Of a stretch of DNA of 64,000 bases, positions 33,787-43,211 are shown piece after piece. How positions within the stretch are numbered: the stretch's first letter is position 1; each line of letters starts with the position of its first letter. The DNA is from Leisingera aquimarina DSM 24565 (GTDB lineage Bacteria; Pseudomonadota; Alphaproteobacteria; Rhodobacterales; Rhodobacteraceae). The position numbers and the translations under genes were made by a program. The DNA lies in contig NZ_KI421504.1 in the NCBI RefSeq assembly GCF_000473165.1, positions 3,919,070-3,983,069 of the forward strand. Direction: 5' to 3'. The notes beneath the pieces are model-generated. The model saw only the letters and a list, made by a program, of their open reading frames with translations. It searched no databases and was not told the DNA's origin.

Positions 33787-34984
33787 TCCCGGCGCCACGC
33801 GCCTGGGGCGCACTCTGATCTCTTCGCTGCAGCTGGCTTTGGCCGCGGGCCTGGCGGTCAGCCTGCCGGCGCTGCCGGCCTTCGCCTTCGATACCAAGGC
33901 GAAGGCCGCCTATGTGCTGGACGCAGGCACCGACACGGTGCTTCTGTCCAAGAACGCCGACGTGCCGCTGCCGCCTGCCTCCATGTCCAAGCTGATGACG
34001 CTTTATGTGGCGTTTGAAGCTTTGCGCGACGGGCGGCTGACGCTGGACGAGACGCTGCCGGTCAGCGAGCACGCGATGAGCTACAAAGGCTCCACCATGT
34101 TCCTGGACACCCAGGACCGGGTGCGGGTTGAGGACCTCTTGCGCGGCATCATCGTGCTGTCCGGCAATGACGCCTGCGTGGTGATCGCCGAGGCGCTGAG
34201 CCCGGACGGAACCGAGGCCGGTTTTGCCCGTTACATGACCAAGCGCGGCCAGGATCTGGGCATGACCGCCTCGACCTTTGCCAATTCCAACGGCTGGCCT
34301 GCCGCCGGCCACCGGATGTCGGTGCATGACCTGGCAATCCTGGCGGAGCGGCTGATCGAGGACTTCCCCGAGTACTACCCGCTGTTTGCCGAAACCCATT
34401 TCGAGTTCGACGGCCGCGCGCCCTCCAACACCCGCAACCGCAACCCGCTGTTGAAACTGGGCATTGGCGCGGACGGGCTGAAGACGGGCCATACCGAAGA
34501 AGCAGGCTATGGCCTGGTCGGCTCTGCGCTGCAGGGCGACCGGAGGGTGATCTTTGTGGTCTCCGGGCTGAACAGCGAACGCGCACGGGCTGAGGAGGCG
34601 GAAGCCCTCGTTAACTGGTCGTTTCGCCAATTTACCAAGAAAACCGTTGCCCAGGAGGGCGTCGCCATCGCCGAAGCCGAAGTTTGGCGCGGGGCCGAGC
34701 AATCGGTAGGGTTGGTGCCAGCCAAGGATCTGGAGATTCTGCTGCCGTCGCTGTCAGCCAAAACCATTCAAGGCGAAGTTGTCTATAACGGCCCGATCGA
34801 GGCGCCGGTCGCGAAGGGCCAGCGCCTGGCAGAACTGGTTTTGCAGCCCGAGGAATTGCCGGAGGTCCGGCTGCCGCTGGTGGCCGAAGCTGACGTGCCC
34901 GCCGGCGGTTTTGTAGTCCGTGTGAAGACCGCCGCGCTGGTGCTGATCAAGCAGTTTCTGACCGGTCCCGAGGGGGCGCTGTGA
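33764..34984 (+). CDS. D-alanyl-D-alanine carboxypeptidase (PBP5/6-like)
   Basis: A penicillin-binding protein that trims pentapeptide stems in the periplasm. About 406 residues with a signal peptide (LALAAGLAVSLPALPAFA). It has the catalytic SxxK as SMSK near 73-76, the SGN motif in IVLSGNDACVV near 132, and KTG in DGLKTGHTEE near 237. The PBP5 C-terminal beta domain follows. The start is uncertain between 33758 (TTG), 33764 and 33770; 33764 is chosen. It overlaps the SPOR gene and shares GTGA with tmk. Confidence 0.93.
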   Translation: MPMLSPINPGATRLGRTLISSLQLALAAGLAVSLPALPAFAFDTKAKAAYVLDAGTDTVLLSKNADVPLPPASMSKLMTLYVAFEALRDGRLTLDETLPVSEHAMSYKGSTMFLDTQDRVRVEDLLRGIIVLSGNDACVVIAEALSPDGTEAGFARYMTKRGQDLGMTASTFANSNGWPAAGHRMSVHDLAILAERLIEDFPEYYPLFAETHFEFDGRAPSNTRNRNPLLKLGIGADGLKTGHTEEAGYGLVGSALQGDRRVIFVVSGLNSERARAEEAEALVNWSFRQFTKKTVAQEGVAIAEAEVWRGAEQSVGLVPAKDLEILLPSLSAKTIQGEVVYNGPIEAPVAKGQRLAELVLQPEELPEVRLPLVAEADVPAGGFVVRVKTAALVLIKQFLTGPEGAL

Positions 34985-35628
34985 CGGCTGGCGCAGGGAG
35001 CGGCCTGTTCATCACTTTTGAAGGCATCGACGGGTCCGGGAAATCAACACAGTGCCGCCTGCTGGCGGAATCCCTGCAGGACGCAGGCCGTGATGTGGTG
35101 CTGACACGCGAGCCGGGCGGTTCTCCCGGCGCGGAAGAGATCCGCCGGCTGGTGCTGGAAGGCGACCCCGACCGCTGGTCGGCAGAGACCGAACTGCTGT
35201 TATTCATGGCAGCGCGGCGCGACCATCTGGAGCGCACCATCGAGCCTGCCCTCGCGGCGGGCAAAGTGGTGATCTGCGACCGTTTTGCTGACAGCACGCG
35301 AATGTATCAGGGGGTGTCGCGCGGCGACCTGCGCCCCGCCGTTGACCAGATGCACAAACTGATGATCGGGCGCGAGCCGGACCTGACCCTGCTTATCGAC
35401 ATGGACCCGGCCACCGGGCTTGCTCGCGCCAAGGGGCGGCAGGGCAAGGAAGAGCGGTTCGAGGATTTCGGCATCGAACTGCAGGAAAAGATGCGGGCGG
35501 GTTTCCTGGCGCTGGCGCAGGAGTTTGCGGACCGTTTCCGGGTTGTCGATGGCGCCCGAGCGGTGGATGCAGTTGCCGCGGATGTGTGCCGGCTGGCGGA
35601 TAACGCCCTGAAAGGTACCGGGGCATGA
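34981..35628 (+). CDS. tmk: Thymidylate kinase
   Basis: Phosphorylates dTMP to dTDP. The 215-residue product has the P-loop FEGIDGSGKSTQ near residues 11-22, LTREPGG (the DRX/dTMP site) near 40, and CDRFADSTRMYQG near 100. It starts with GTG at 34981 inside the preceding stop (GTGA overlap) and overlaps holB by 4 bp, so the three genes are translationally linked. Confidence 0.96.
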   Translation: MTAGAGSGLFITFEGIDGSGKSTQCRLLAESLQDAGRDVVLTREPGGSPGAEEIRRLVLEGDPDRWSAETELLLFMAARRDHLERTIEPALAAGKVVICDRFADSTRMYQGVSRGDLRPAVDQMHKLMIGREPDLTLLIDMDPATGLARAKGRQGKEERFEDFGIELQEKMRAGFLALAQEFADRFRVVDGARAVDAVAADVCRLADNALKGTGA

Positions 35629-36743
35629 GCGCTGACGACGATCTGCCGCGCGCCGATCAGGCGGAAGGCGCCCCGCATCCGCGCGAAACCCAGCGGCTGA
35701 TCGGCCAGGACGCGGCGGAACAGGATTTCCTGACCGCCTACACCTCCGACCGGCTGCACCACGGCTGGCTGCTGACCGGCCCGCAGGGCGTCGGCAAGGC
35801 AACGCTGGCCTGGCGGATAGCCCGTTTTCTGCTGGCCACACCCCCGGCAGAGAAAGGCCTGTTCGGCGCCCCGCCCCCGCCCCGGACCTTGGACATTGAT
35901 CCCGAATACCCGGTCTCGCACCGCATTCAGGCGCTGGCGGAGCCGGGGCTGGCGCCGATCACACGCTCTTACGACGACAAGGGCAAGCTGCGCAGCCAGA
36001 TCGTGGTGGATGACATCCGAAAACTGAACCGTTTCTTTGGCCTGTCGGCCACGGATGGCGGGCGCCGGGTGGTGATTGTGGATGCTGCCGACGACATGAA
36101 CGTGAGTGCGGCCAACGCGCTGCTGAAAATGCTGGAAGAACCGCCGGCCCGCACCACGATTCTGCTGATTTCGCACCAGCCTTCGCGTCTGTTGCCGACG
36201 ATCCGGTCGCGCTGCCGCACCTTGCGGCTGGGGCCTCTGTCAGCTCCGGATATGGAGGCTGCGCTGGCGCAATCCGGCGTTGAACTGCCTCAGAACATGG
36301 AGAATCTCGCCGCTTTGGCCGGCGGTTCCGTGGGTGCTGCGCTGCGGCTGATCAATCTGGGCGGGCTGAAGATCTATGCTGAATTAGTACAGATCCTCAA
36401 TTCCATGCCGCGGCTGGACCGCCAGCGCGCCATCGTCCTGGCCGAGGCCGCGGCCCAGCGCGGGGCCTCCGCGCGTTTTGAACTGCTGTTGTCGCTGACC
36501 GAGATGGCGCTGGCCCGGCTCGCACGCACAGGCGCAACCGGCGCGCCACCAGAGCCGGAAGCGGCACCGCAGGAGGCGGCGATGCTGTCGCGGCTGTCGC
36601 CTGACCCGCGCAAGGCGCGCGCCTGGGCTGACCTCGCAGCAGAAGTAACTGCCCGCGCCCGCCACGGGCAGGCGGTGAACCTTGACCCTGCCGCGCTTGT
36701 CCTAGATACGGTTTTCAAGATGCAGGAAACCGCGTCGCGCTGA
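35625..36743 (+). CDS. holB: DNA polymerase III delta-prime subunit
   Basis: A clamp-loader ATPase-like subunit (372 residues). Walker A-like GPQGVGKATLAWR lies near 48-60, with VVIVDAADDMNVSAANALLK near 147 and the sensor stretch LLISHQPSRLLPTIRSRCRT near 180. The tmk-holB-tatD-MBL order is widespread in proteobacteria. No zinc-finger Cys quartet was seen. Confidence 0.92.
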   Translation: MSADDDLPRADQAEGAPHPRETQRLIGQDAAEQDFLTAYTSDRLHHGWLLTGPQGVGKATLAWRIARFLLATPPAEKGLFGAPPPPRTLDIDPEYPVSHRIQALAEPGLAPITRSYDDKGKLRSQIVVDDIRKLNRFFGLSATDGGRRVVIVDAADDMNVSAANALLKMLEEPPARTTILLISHQPSRLLPTIRSRCRTLRLGPLSAPDMEAALAQSGVELPQNMENLAALAGGSVGAALRLINLGGLKIYAELVQILNSMPRLDRQRAIVLAEAAAQRGASARFELLLSLTEMALARLARTGATGAPPEPEAAPQEAAMLSRLSPDPRKARAWADLAAEVTARARHGQAVNLDPAALVLDTVFKMQETASR

Positions 36744-36784
36744 GGCCGGCAAGGCCCCGCGGCACTTACGGCGGCAGAGGATAG

Positions 36785-37594
36785 ATGACCGAGACGACTC
36801 CCCAGATTACGGACAGCCATTGCCACCTGGACTTCCCCGATTTCGAGGGGCGGCTGGATGAGGTGATTGCCAGCGCGGCTGAGGCCGGCGTGACCCGGAT
36901 GGTGACGATCTGCACCAAGATGAAAAACGAAGCCACCGTGCGCGCTATTGCCGAAGCGCACGCGCCGGTTTTTTATGCCGCGGGCACCCACCCGATGAGT
37001 GCGGCGGATGAGCCGATGGTCTCGGTTGATGAGCTGGTGGCATCGGCGAAACATCCGAAATTTGTCGGCATCGGCGAAACCGGGCTGGACTATCACTATA
37101 CTGCCGACAGCAAGGACGTGCAGCAAGAGTCCTTGCGCATCCATATCACTGCGGCCCGTGAAACCGGGCTGCCGCTGATCATCCACGCCCGCGCGGCGGA
37201 TGACGACATGGCCCGCATCCTGCGCGAGGAGATGACGAACGGCGCATACTCTTGCGTTATGCACTGCTTCTCCTCCTCGGCAGAGCTGGCGCGTGCAGCA
37301 CTGGACATGGGGTTCTACCTATCGATGTCCGGCATCGCCGCCTTTCCCAAAAGCCAGGAGCTGCGTGATATCTTTGCCGCCGCCCCGGTGGAACGCATTC
37401 TGGTCGAGACCGATGCCCCCTATCTGGCGCCGCCGCCCTACCGCGGCAAACGCAACGAGCCTGCTTACACCGCCTTTACTGCCAAGGTCGGCGCGGAGGT
37501 GTTCGGCATGGACTACGCGGATTTTGCGGCGCAAACCCAGGCGAATTTCGACCGGCTGTTCTGGAAGGCTGCCCAGTATGAGGCCGCCGCCTGA
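36785..37594 (+). CDS. TatD-family deoxyribonuclease
   Basis: A metal-dependent TIM-barrel hydrolase (269 residues). Metal ligands are seen in TDSHCHLDFP (residues 9-18), GIGETGLDYHY near 99-109, LIIHARAADDD near 135, and VETDAPYLAPPPYRGKRNEP near 204, the TatD signature with PYRG. Shares its last base with the next gene's ATG. Gene order after holB supports the call (YcfH-like). Confidence 0.94.
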   Translation: MTETTPQITDSHCHLDFPDFEGRLDEVIASAAEAGVTRMVTICTKMKNEATVRAIAEAHAPVFYAAGTHPMSAADEPMVSVDELVASAKHPKFVGIGETGLDYHYTADSKDVQQESLRIHITAARETGLPLIIHARAADDDMARILREEMTNGAYSCVMHCFSSSAELARAALDMGFYLSMSGIAAFPKSQELRDIFAAAPVERILVETDAPYLAPPPYRGKRNEPAYTAFTAKVGAEVFGMDYADFAAQTQANFDRLFWKAAQYEAAA

Positions 37595-38391
37595 TGGCTG
37601 AGATGCGGTTCACGATCCTAGGTTCGGGATCCTCGGGCGGGGTGCCGCGGATTGGCGGCCATTGGGGTGACTGCGACCCGAAGAACCCCAAGAATCGGCG
37701 CCAGCGGTGTTCGATGCTGGTGGAGCGTGTTGAAACGGGCGGCACGACATCCGTGCTGATCGACACCACCCCGGACATGCGCAGCCAGCTGCTGGATGCT
37801 GAGGTCAGCCGCCTGGACGCAGTGGTCTATACTCACTCCCACGCCGACCACCTGCACGGTATAGACGACCTGCGCATGGTGTATTTCAACATGCGCCAGC
37901 GGATCCCGGTTTATGCGGACGGGGCCACCCAGAACGACCTCTTGAACCGGTTCGGCTATGCTTTTGCGCAGCCGGACGGCTCCCCCTATCCGCCGATCCT
38001 GGACCTGAAGACCATCGGCGGGCCGTTCACCATTGAAGGCCCTGGCGGCGGGATCTCGTTCCGCCCTTTCGAGGTCAGCCATGGCTCAATCGATGCGCTG
38101 GGGTTTCGCATTGGCGGACTGGCCTATTTGCCGGATGTGTCCAGAATTCCGGACGCCGCCCTGCCGGAGCTGGAGGGGCTGGATGTCTGGATCCTGGACG
38201 GGCTTCGGCGCACCCCGCACCCGACCCATTTCAGCTACACCGAAGCGCTGGAATGGTTTGAAAAGATGACGCCCAAACGCGGCATTATCACCAACATGCA
38301 TATCGACATGGATTACGCCAAGGTTGAGGCCGAAACCCCGGACCATATCACGCCAGCCTATGACGGCATGGTGATCCGGGTTGAGCTATAG
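37594..38391 (+). CDS. MBL-fold hydrolase, PhnP-like
   Basis: A 265-residue metallo-beta-lactamase-fold phosphodiesterase-like protein. N-terminal ILGSGSSGGVPRIGG, the Cys-rich CDPKNPKNRRQRCS typical of the PhnP/RNase-Z-like branch, and the metal motif THSHADHLHGID near 83-94. His in FEVSHGS and NMHIDMDY near 236 complete the site. The usual neighbour of tatD in alphaproteobacteria; physiological substrate unknown. Confidence 0.88.
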   Translation: MAEMRFTILGSGSSGGVPRIGGHWGDCDPKNPKNRRQRCSMLVERVETGGTTSVLIDTTPDMRSQLLDAEVSRLDAVVYTHSHADHLHGIDDLRMVYFNMRQRIPVYADGATQNDLLNRFGYAFAQPDGSPYPPILDLKTIGGPFTIEGPGGGISFRPFEVSHGSIDALGFRIGGLAYLPDVSRIPDAALPELEGLDVWILDGLRRTPHPTHFSYTEALEWFEKMTPKRGIITNMHIDMDYAKVEAETPDHITPAYDGMVIRVEL

Positions 38392-38444
38392 CGCAATGGC
38401 CAGGTCTGCCGCCGTGCGCCCAGGCTCGTTGGGCAGACCGCAGA

Positions 38445-38478
38445 CTTCATCTTTGCACAAATACTCCCGCCGGAGGCA
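38445..38478. repeat. Candidate dispersed intergenic repeat unit
   Basis: On the minus strand, GCCTCCGGCGGGAGTATTTG then TGCAAAGATGAAG. The CTCCCGCCGGAG core is a short palindrome. I recall closely similar GGGAGTATTT...GATGAAG units in many roseobacter intergenic spaces, but only one copy is in this window. The rest of 38392-38544 shows only a weak GTCTGCC/GGCAGAC stem. Confidence 0.35.
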
Positions 38479-38544
38479 TCTGCGTTCAGAAGCCAGGCGC
38501 TGTCCCCTGAACGGCAGCATCCCTTGCCTTCAAGGGGCAGGCTG

Positions 38545-39477
38545 ATGTTTCAAAGCCTGATTGACGTCATCCTGCCGGTTTTCCTAGTTGTTGGTGCCGG
38601 TTATGCCGCCACCGCACGGGGAGTGCTGAGCGAAGCGCACATCGAAGGCGTTATGAAGTTTGCACAAGGCTTTGCCATTCCCTGCCTGCTGTTCAAGGCA
38701 ATGGCGGAACTGGACCTGTCCGCCAGCTTTGACCCGCGGCTGCTGGGGAGCTTCTACACCGGCGCCTTTACCTGTTTCCTGATTGGCGTATTCGGCGCGC
38801 GGGCGCTGTTCAAGCGGGAGTGGGAGGACTGTATAGCCATCGGTTTCTGCTGCCTGTTCTCCAATTCGGTGCTGTTGGGCCTGCCAATCACCGAGCGCGC
38901 CTTTGGGCCGGAAAACCTGACCGGCAACTACGCGATCATCGCCTTCCATTCGCCGTTCTGTTACGGCGTCGGCATCACCGTGATGGAAATCGTGCGCAAT
39001 CGCGGTGCGGGCGGGATCAAGACCGTCTCGGCGGTGCTGAATGCGATGTTCCGCAATGTGCTGATCCTGGGGATTGCGCTGGGGTTTACGGTGAATCTGT
39101 CCGGTCTGGCCATTCCAATGGTGGTGGATGAGGCCTTGTCGCTGATCATCCGGGCGGCCCTGCCCTGCGCCTTGTTCGCCCTAGGCGGCGTGCTGGTGAA
39201 GTACCGGCCTGAGGGCGATTTGCGGGCGATCCTGTTTGTCTGCTTCACCTCGCTGATGATCCATCCGGCAATCGTATGGGTGCTGGGTTCGGCGCTGGAT
39301 TTGCCGCAGGATCTGTTCCGCTCGGGTGTTTTGAACGCCGCGATGGCGACCGGATTCAACGGATACATCTTTGCCAATATGTACGGCCGGGCCAAACGGG
39401 TGGCGGCGTCTTCGGTGCTGATTGCCACCGGGGCGAGCATTTTGACCGTGTGGTTCTGGCTGCTGGTACTGACCTGA
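38545..39477 (+). CDS. AEC-family transporter (auxin efflux carrier-like permease)
   Basis: A 310-residue integral membrane protein with about ten hydrophobic helices. The N-terminal LIDVILPVFLVVGAGYAA and the second-half repeat (VLILGIALGFTVNLSGLAIP, LPCALFALGGVLVKY) are typical of the AEC family, which exports organic acids or amino acids. ATG 38545 follows AGGGGCAGG. Substrate unknown; it may belong with the catabolic cluster that follows but is transcribed towards it convergently. Confidence 0.88.
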   Translation: MFQSLIDVILPVFLVVGAGYAATARGVLSEAHIEGVMKFAQGFAIPCLLFKAMAELDLSASFDPRLLGSFYTGAFTCFLIGVFGARALFKREWEDCIAIGFCCLFSNSVLLGLPITERAFGPENLTGNYAIIAFHSPFCYGVGITVMEIVRNRGAGGIKTVSAVLNAMFRNVLILGIALGFTVNLSGLAIPMVVDEALSLIIRAALPCALFALGGVLVKYRPEGDLRAILFVCFTSLMIHPAIVWVLGSALDLPQDLFRSGVLNAAMATGFNGYIFANMYGRAKRVAASSVLIATGASILTVWFWLLVLT

Positions 39478-39546
39478 AATGGGCAGAGGTTCTAACCTTA
39501 AACTCATGATTTCATTAAGAAATTATCACTGCGCCTCTATAAGGCC

Positions 39547-40281
39547 TCACCAACGCGGATCATCCAGCTCCAGAGGGAACCCCTTGGGCAAGAGGCCCGC
39601 CTGGAACCAGCTGACAAAGGAATGGATCGAAAACACCGGCAGCCCGGTGGCTTTGCGCACATCACGGGCATAGGGCACCATATTGGTGCATTCCAGCACG
39701 ATGGCGCCAAGGTCCGGGATATCCGCCACCATCGCGCGGGCGGCATCGATCATGTCCAGGCGGCAAGCCGCAAAGTCGATTTCCGGCGCATCGCCCAGGA
39801 TATCGCGGGTAAAACAGCGGAGACCGTCGGTGCCGGCAATGGGCGTATCCGGCGGCACGCCTGCGGCCTGCAGATGCGCAGGCGTCAGCGTGGCCTTGGA
39901 GATTGTCAGGATGCCGCAGCGTTTGCCTGCGGGCATCAGGGTTTGCACCATCGGTACTTGCATCAGAGAGGAGGTCGCCACCGGCACCCCCAGCGCCTGT
40001 TTCACTTCGTCCTGGATCAGCGCCAGGAAGCCGCAGTTGGTGGTGATGCCGTCGGCCCCCATGGCGACCAGATCGCGGCCCGCTTCGACAAACAGCTCCA
40101 CCAGTTCCTTGGGATTACCCCGCACCACGTTTTCCGGATTGGCACCGCGCACCACCTTGTAATGCAACGGGAAATCCCAGGTCATCGCGTTGCCCATGTC
40201 GCCATGGATACGGGGAAAGCGCGTTTCCAGCATCAGGATGCCAACCGCGGCGCCAAAGACTGTTTTTCCGCCTCGTTCCAT
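39547..40281 (-). CDS. Aspartate/glutamate (hydantoin-type) racemase family protein
   Basis: A 244-residue cofactor-independent racemase/isomerase-fold protein. The two catalytic Cys positions are kept: ITTNCGFLAL near residue 83 and VLECTNMVPY near 199. The N-terminal GAAVGILMLETRFPRIHGD is family-like. The substrate is unclear; this branch includes Asp/Glu racemases, maleate isomerases and arylmalonate decarboxylases. It lies 9 bp downstream of the GntR regulator on the same strand, so both are likely one unit. Confidence 0.8.
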   Translation of the reverse strand: MERGGKTVFGAAVGILMLETRFPRIHGDMGNAMTWDFPLHYKVVRGANPENVVRGNPKELVELFVEAGRDLVAMGADGITTNCGFLALIQDEVKQALGVPVATSSLMQVPMVQTLMPAGKRCGILTISKATLTPAHLQAAGVPPDTPIAGTDGLRCFTRDILGDAPEIDFAACRLDMIDAARAMVADIPDLGAIVLECTNMVPYARDVRKATGLPVFSIHSFVSWFQAGLLPKGFPLELDDPRW

Positions 40282-40290
40282 GAGGATCCC

Positions 40291-40983
40291 CTATTCGTCC
40301 GGCACGTAGAGCTGGGAGAATGCGATGCGGACAGCTTCCGTCGCCTCTTCCCGGCGTTTTTCGATATGGCTGCGCATGGCCGATACGGCAGCCTCCGTGT
40401 CGCGGGCAGCGATGCCCTCGACAATCTGACGGTGGGCCGAGGTATCGCCCGGCGCCTTGCCCCCTGCCCGGTCGCGCATGCGTTTGAGGTCAATGAGGCG
40501 GATATAGCGGATCCGGCCATTGAGATTGTTGAGGATTCGCTGCAGCTCGCTGTTGCCCGAAAGCTGCGCCAGCCGGGCGTGAAAGCTTTCATCCATCGCC
40601 AGAAGCGCCTCCGGATCGGTGGCGCTTTGGTACTCCGGCTCCATCCGGTTGAGGTAGTCCGCCAGCGCCGCGATGTCGTCATCCGGGGCGCGGGTGCAGG
40701 CAAAGCGCACCGCCTCGCATTCCACCGCCACGCGGGCCTCATACAGGTCCATGATATAGCTGGGCGTCAGCGGGCGGCAGAAGAAGCCGCGGTTGTTCTG
40801 GAAGGTCAGAAACCCTTCGGCCACCAGCCGGTTCAGCGCCTCGCGCAGCGGCGTGCGGCTGGCACCCAGCACTTCGGACAAGGCGCTTTCGTTGATCCGC
40901 TGATCGGGCTTGAAGGCAAAATCCGCCGCCATCCGGCGCAATGCCTCGTATACCCTGTCCACATTGCTTTCGCGTTTGGCCAT
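40291..40983 (-). CDS. GntR-family regulator, FCD (FadR) type
   Basis: A 230-residue repressor. The N-terminal winged helix (VYEALRRMAADFAFKPDQRI, ESALSEVLGASRTPLREAL at about 30-52) is followed by the all-helical FCD effector domain (MDESFHARLAQLSGN, TSAHRQIVEGIAARD), which has the metal-binding His residues. Such regulators usually sense organic-acid intermediates. Likely controls the adjacent racemase and perhaps the divergent catabolic/TRAP operon. Confidence 0.9.
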   Translation of the reverse strand: MAKRESNVDRVYEALRRMAADFAFKPDQRINESALSEVLGASRTPLREALNRLVAEGFLTFQNNRGFFCRPLTPSYIMDLYEARVAVECEAVRFACTRAPDDDIAALADYLNRMEPEYQSATDPEALLAMDESFHARLAQLSGNSELQRILNNLNGRIRYIRLIDLKRMRDRAGGKAPGDTSAHRQIVEGIAARDTEAAVSAMRSHIEKRREEATEAVRIAFSQLYVPDE

Positions 40984-41078
40984 GTTCCCGCCATTTGTTC
41001 AATCCGCGGTGCAAGGTACGGCGGCACCCGTCCCTTGGCAATATTGAATTCGGAGCTGCATACAGTTTTGAGGGCGGA

Positions 41079-41981
41079 TCAAAGACCGTTTTCCGAATAG
41101 GGCGCCAGCTCCTGTTTCAATAGCGCCAGGAACTCCTGCCCCACTGCTGACAGGGGGCGCGACTTGGAGGTGATGACCGCCATGTCCATCATGATCCGCG
41201 GCCGGAACGGGCGGGAGATAAAGCCGCCGCCGCTCTCGAAATTCAGCACAAAGGGGTCCAGGATCGAGACCCCCATGCCTTCCTGCACAAAGCTGAGGAG
41301 GTTCTTGAACAAATGCGAATGCACACGGGTTTTCAACGGGATACCGGCCTGCTGAAACACCTCGCGGGTGCGGCGATGGGTCATGTGATCCGGGCCCATG
41401 ACGATGAACGGCACGCCTTCCAAAAGTTCCGGCGTCAGCACGTCATGTTCCGCCAGCGGGCTGTCCGCGGGCATCGCCAGCAGGGTTTCGACGTTGATAG
41501 GATGCGCCTCCAGCCCATCGTGGATCAGGGGCATTTCGCAAACACCGATTTCGAAAAGGCCCGCGATCACCCATTCCTGGATCTTCAGCGAATACTGCGC
41601 TTGAAAGGAGATCGACAGGTCCGGCCTTGTGCGGGAGAAGCGGGCGATCAGCGCGGGCATGAAACCGAAGGACAAGGAGTGCTGCGAAGCGACCTGCAGC
41701 TGCCCTGCCTGTTTATTCTGCAGGTCGGTTACCGCCTGTGCCACATGGTCAAAACCACGCACCACGGTATCGACCTCCTGAAACAGGACGCCTGCTTCGG
41801 GTGTCGGGATCAGACGGCCTTTGCTGCGCTCGAACAGTTTGAGGCGGGTCTGGCGTTCGAGCTGGTACAGCAGGTTGGAAATACCGGGCTGCGAGATGCC
41901 CAGCTGCTCGGCCGCGCCGGTGACGGTGCCGGTTTCGACAATCGCGTGGAATGCCTGCAACTGGCGGAAGCGGAGGGACAT
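41079..41981 (-). CDS. LysR-family transcriptional regulator
   Basis: About 300 residues. The N-terminal HTH runs LRFRQLQAFHAIVETGTVTG, AAEQLGISQPGISNLLYQLE (residues 3-45). The periplasmic-binding-like effector domain follows (LQVASQHSLSFGFMPALIA, VPFIVMGPDHMTHRRTREVF). ATG 41981 is chosen over GTG 41990; neither has a strong ribosome site. Divergent from the enolase-superfamily gene at 42084, so the 41982-42083 spacer, AT-rich in its left part, is the probable operator/promoter region. Confidence 0.92.
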   Translation of the reverse strand: MSLRFRQLQAFHAIVETGTVTGAAEQLGISQPGISNLLYQLERQTRLKLFERSKGRLIPTPEAGVLFQEVDTVVRGFDHVAQAVTDLQNKQAGQLQVASQHSLSFGFMPALIARFSRTRPDLSISFQAQYSLKIQEWVIAGLFEIGVCEMPLIHDGLEAHPINVETLLAMPADSPLAEHDVLTPELLEGVPFIVMGPDHMTHRRTREVFQQAGIPLKTRVHSHLFKNLLSFVQEGMGVSILDPFVLNFESGGGFISRPFRPRIMMDMAVITSKSRPLSAVGQEFLALLKQELAPYSENGL

Positions 41982-42083
41982 CGGCAGCACATCATTTTTT
42001 ATGATAGTATATCGAGTTCTTTGTATTGGTAATGATGATCAAGTCAAGGCAAGCTTTGCCCAGCTTTTGGGAGGAAGAGCAAA

Positions 42084-43211
42084 GTGCTGGAACAAAAGAT
42101 TGCCGGGATGGATCTGTGGCATCTCGCGCTGCCGGTGATGTCGCGCCGCGACCACGGGATCGGCTCTGTCGAGGGCTCCTGCGAGGTTGTGATTGTCCGG
42201 CTGCGCAGCGAAAGCGGCGCCGAAGGGTTCGGCGAGGCGTCGACTTGGTCGGTGTTCACCGGCACGCCGGAAGCGAGCCTGGCAGCACTTGACCGCTACA
42301 TCCGCCCGCTGGTGGAGGGCCGCCGGGTGGCGGACCGCGCGGCCATCATGGAAGACGCGGGCAAAGCCGTCGCCCATTGCACCGAGGCCAAGGCAGCGCT
42401 GGAAAGCGCCCTGCTGGACCTGACCGGGCGGATTACCGGGGCGCCGGTCTGGGCGCTGCTGGGCGGCAAGTGCCGCGATACCATCCCGCTCAGCTGTTCG
42501 ATTGCCGATCCGGATTTTGCCAAGGACATCGACCTGCTGCACCGGCTGCGTGCTGACAAGGTGGGACTGATCAAGCTGAAGACCGGGTTCAAGGATCACG
42601 CGTTCGACATCATGCGGCTGGAGCGGATCGCCAAGGATTTCCCGGAATTCCGGGTGCGGGTGGACTATAATCAGGGCCTGAGCATTGAAGATGCGCCGCG
42701 CCAGGTGCGGGATGTCGCGCAGTTCAAGCCGGATTTCATCGAGCAGCCGGTCCGGTTCCACCATTTTGGCATGATGGCCAAATTGCGCGGGATGATTGAT
42801 GTGCCGCTTTTGGCGGATGAAAGCGTATTCGGCCCCGAGGACATGGTGCGCGCAGCCCGCGAGGGGATCTGCGACGGCGTCTCGGTCAAGATCATGAAAT
42901 CGGGCGGTCTTACACGCGGGCAGACCGTGGCACGGATTGCCGCGGCCAACGGGCTGTCGGCCTATGGCGGCGACATGTTCGAGGCGGGTCTGGCACATCT
43001 GGCGGGCACCCACATGATTGCGGCCACGCCGGAAATCAGGCTGGGCTGCGAGTTCTATCAGGCGATCTATTTCCTGAAGGAAGACATTCTGGAAACCCCC
43101 TTTCAGGTCAGGGACGGCCAGGTGGTGGTGCCGGATGGGCCAGGGCTGGGCATCAAACCTGACGTGGGTAAGCTGGACCGCTATGCGGTGTCCAAGAAGG
43201 CCGCGGCATGA
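42084..43211 (+). CDS. Enolase-superfamily enzyme (mandelate racemase/muconate-lactonizing type)
   Basis: A 375-residue TIM-barrel dehydratase, racemase or cycloisomerase. Catalytic set: KLK near Lys164/Lys166, metal ligands Asp194 (VDYNQG), Glu220 (EQP) and Asp245 (LADES), and Lys269 in the [10 protein letters not shown] motif. This is the MLE-subgroup KxK...K pattern. The exact substrate cannot be read. Together with the FAD enzyme next door (4-bp overlap) an amino-acid-like or proline-derived compound is plausible. Confidence 0.88.
   Translation: MLEQKIAGMDLWHLALPVMSRRDHGIGSVEGSCEVVIVRLRSESGAEGFGEASTWSVFTGTPEASLAALDRYIRPLVEGRRVADRAAIMEDAGKAVAHCTEAKAALESALLDLTGRITGAPVWALLGGKCRDTIPLSCSIADPDFAKDIDLLHRLRADKVGLIKLKTGFKDHAFDIMRLERIAKDFPEFRVRVDYNQGLSIEDAPRQVRDVAQFKPDFIEQPVRFHHFGMMAKLRGMIDVPLLADESVFGPEDMVRAAREGICDGVSVKIMKSGGLTRGQTVARIAAANGLSAYGGDMFEAGLAHLAGTHMIAATPEIRLGCEFYQAIYFLKEDILETPFQVRDGQVVVPDGPGLGIKPDVGKLDRYAVSKKAAA

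Noticed and set aside
33764-34984. Beta-lactamase (serine type) at the SxxK gene
   Set aside because: The SGN and KTG motifs plus the C-terminal beta domain and the length fit a D,D-carboxypeptidase, and the neighbour is a SPOR protein.
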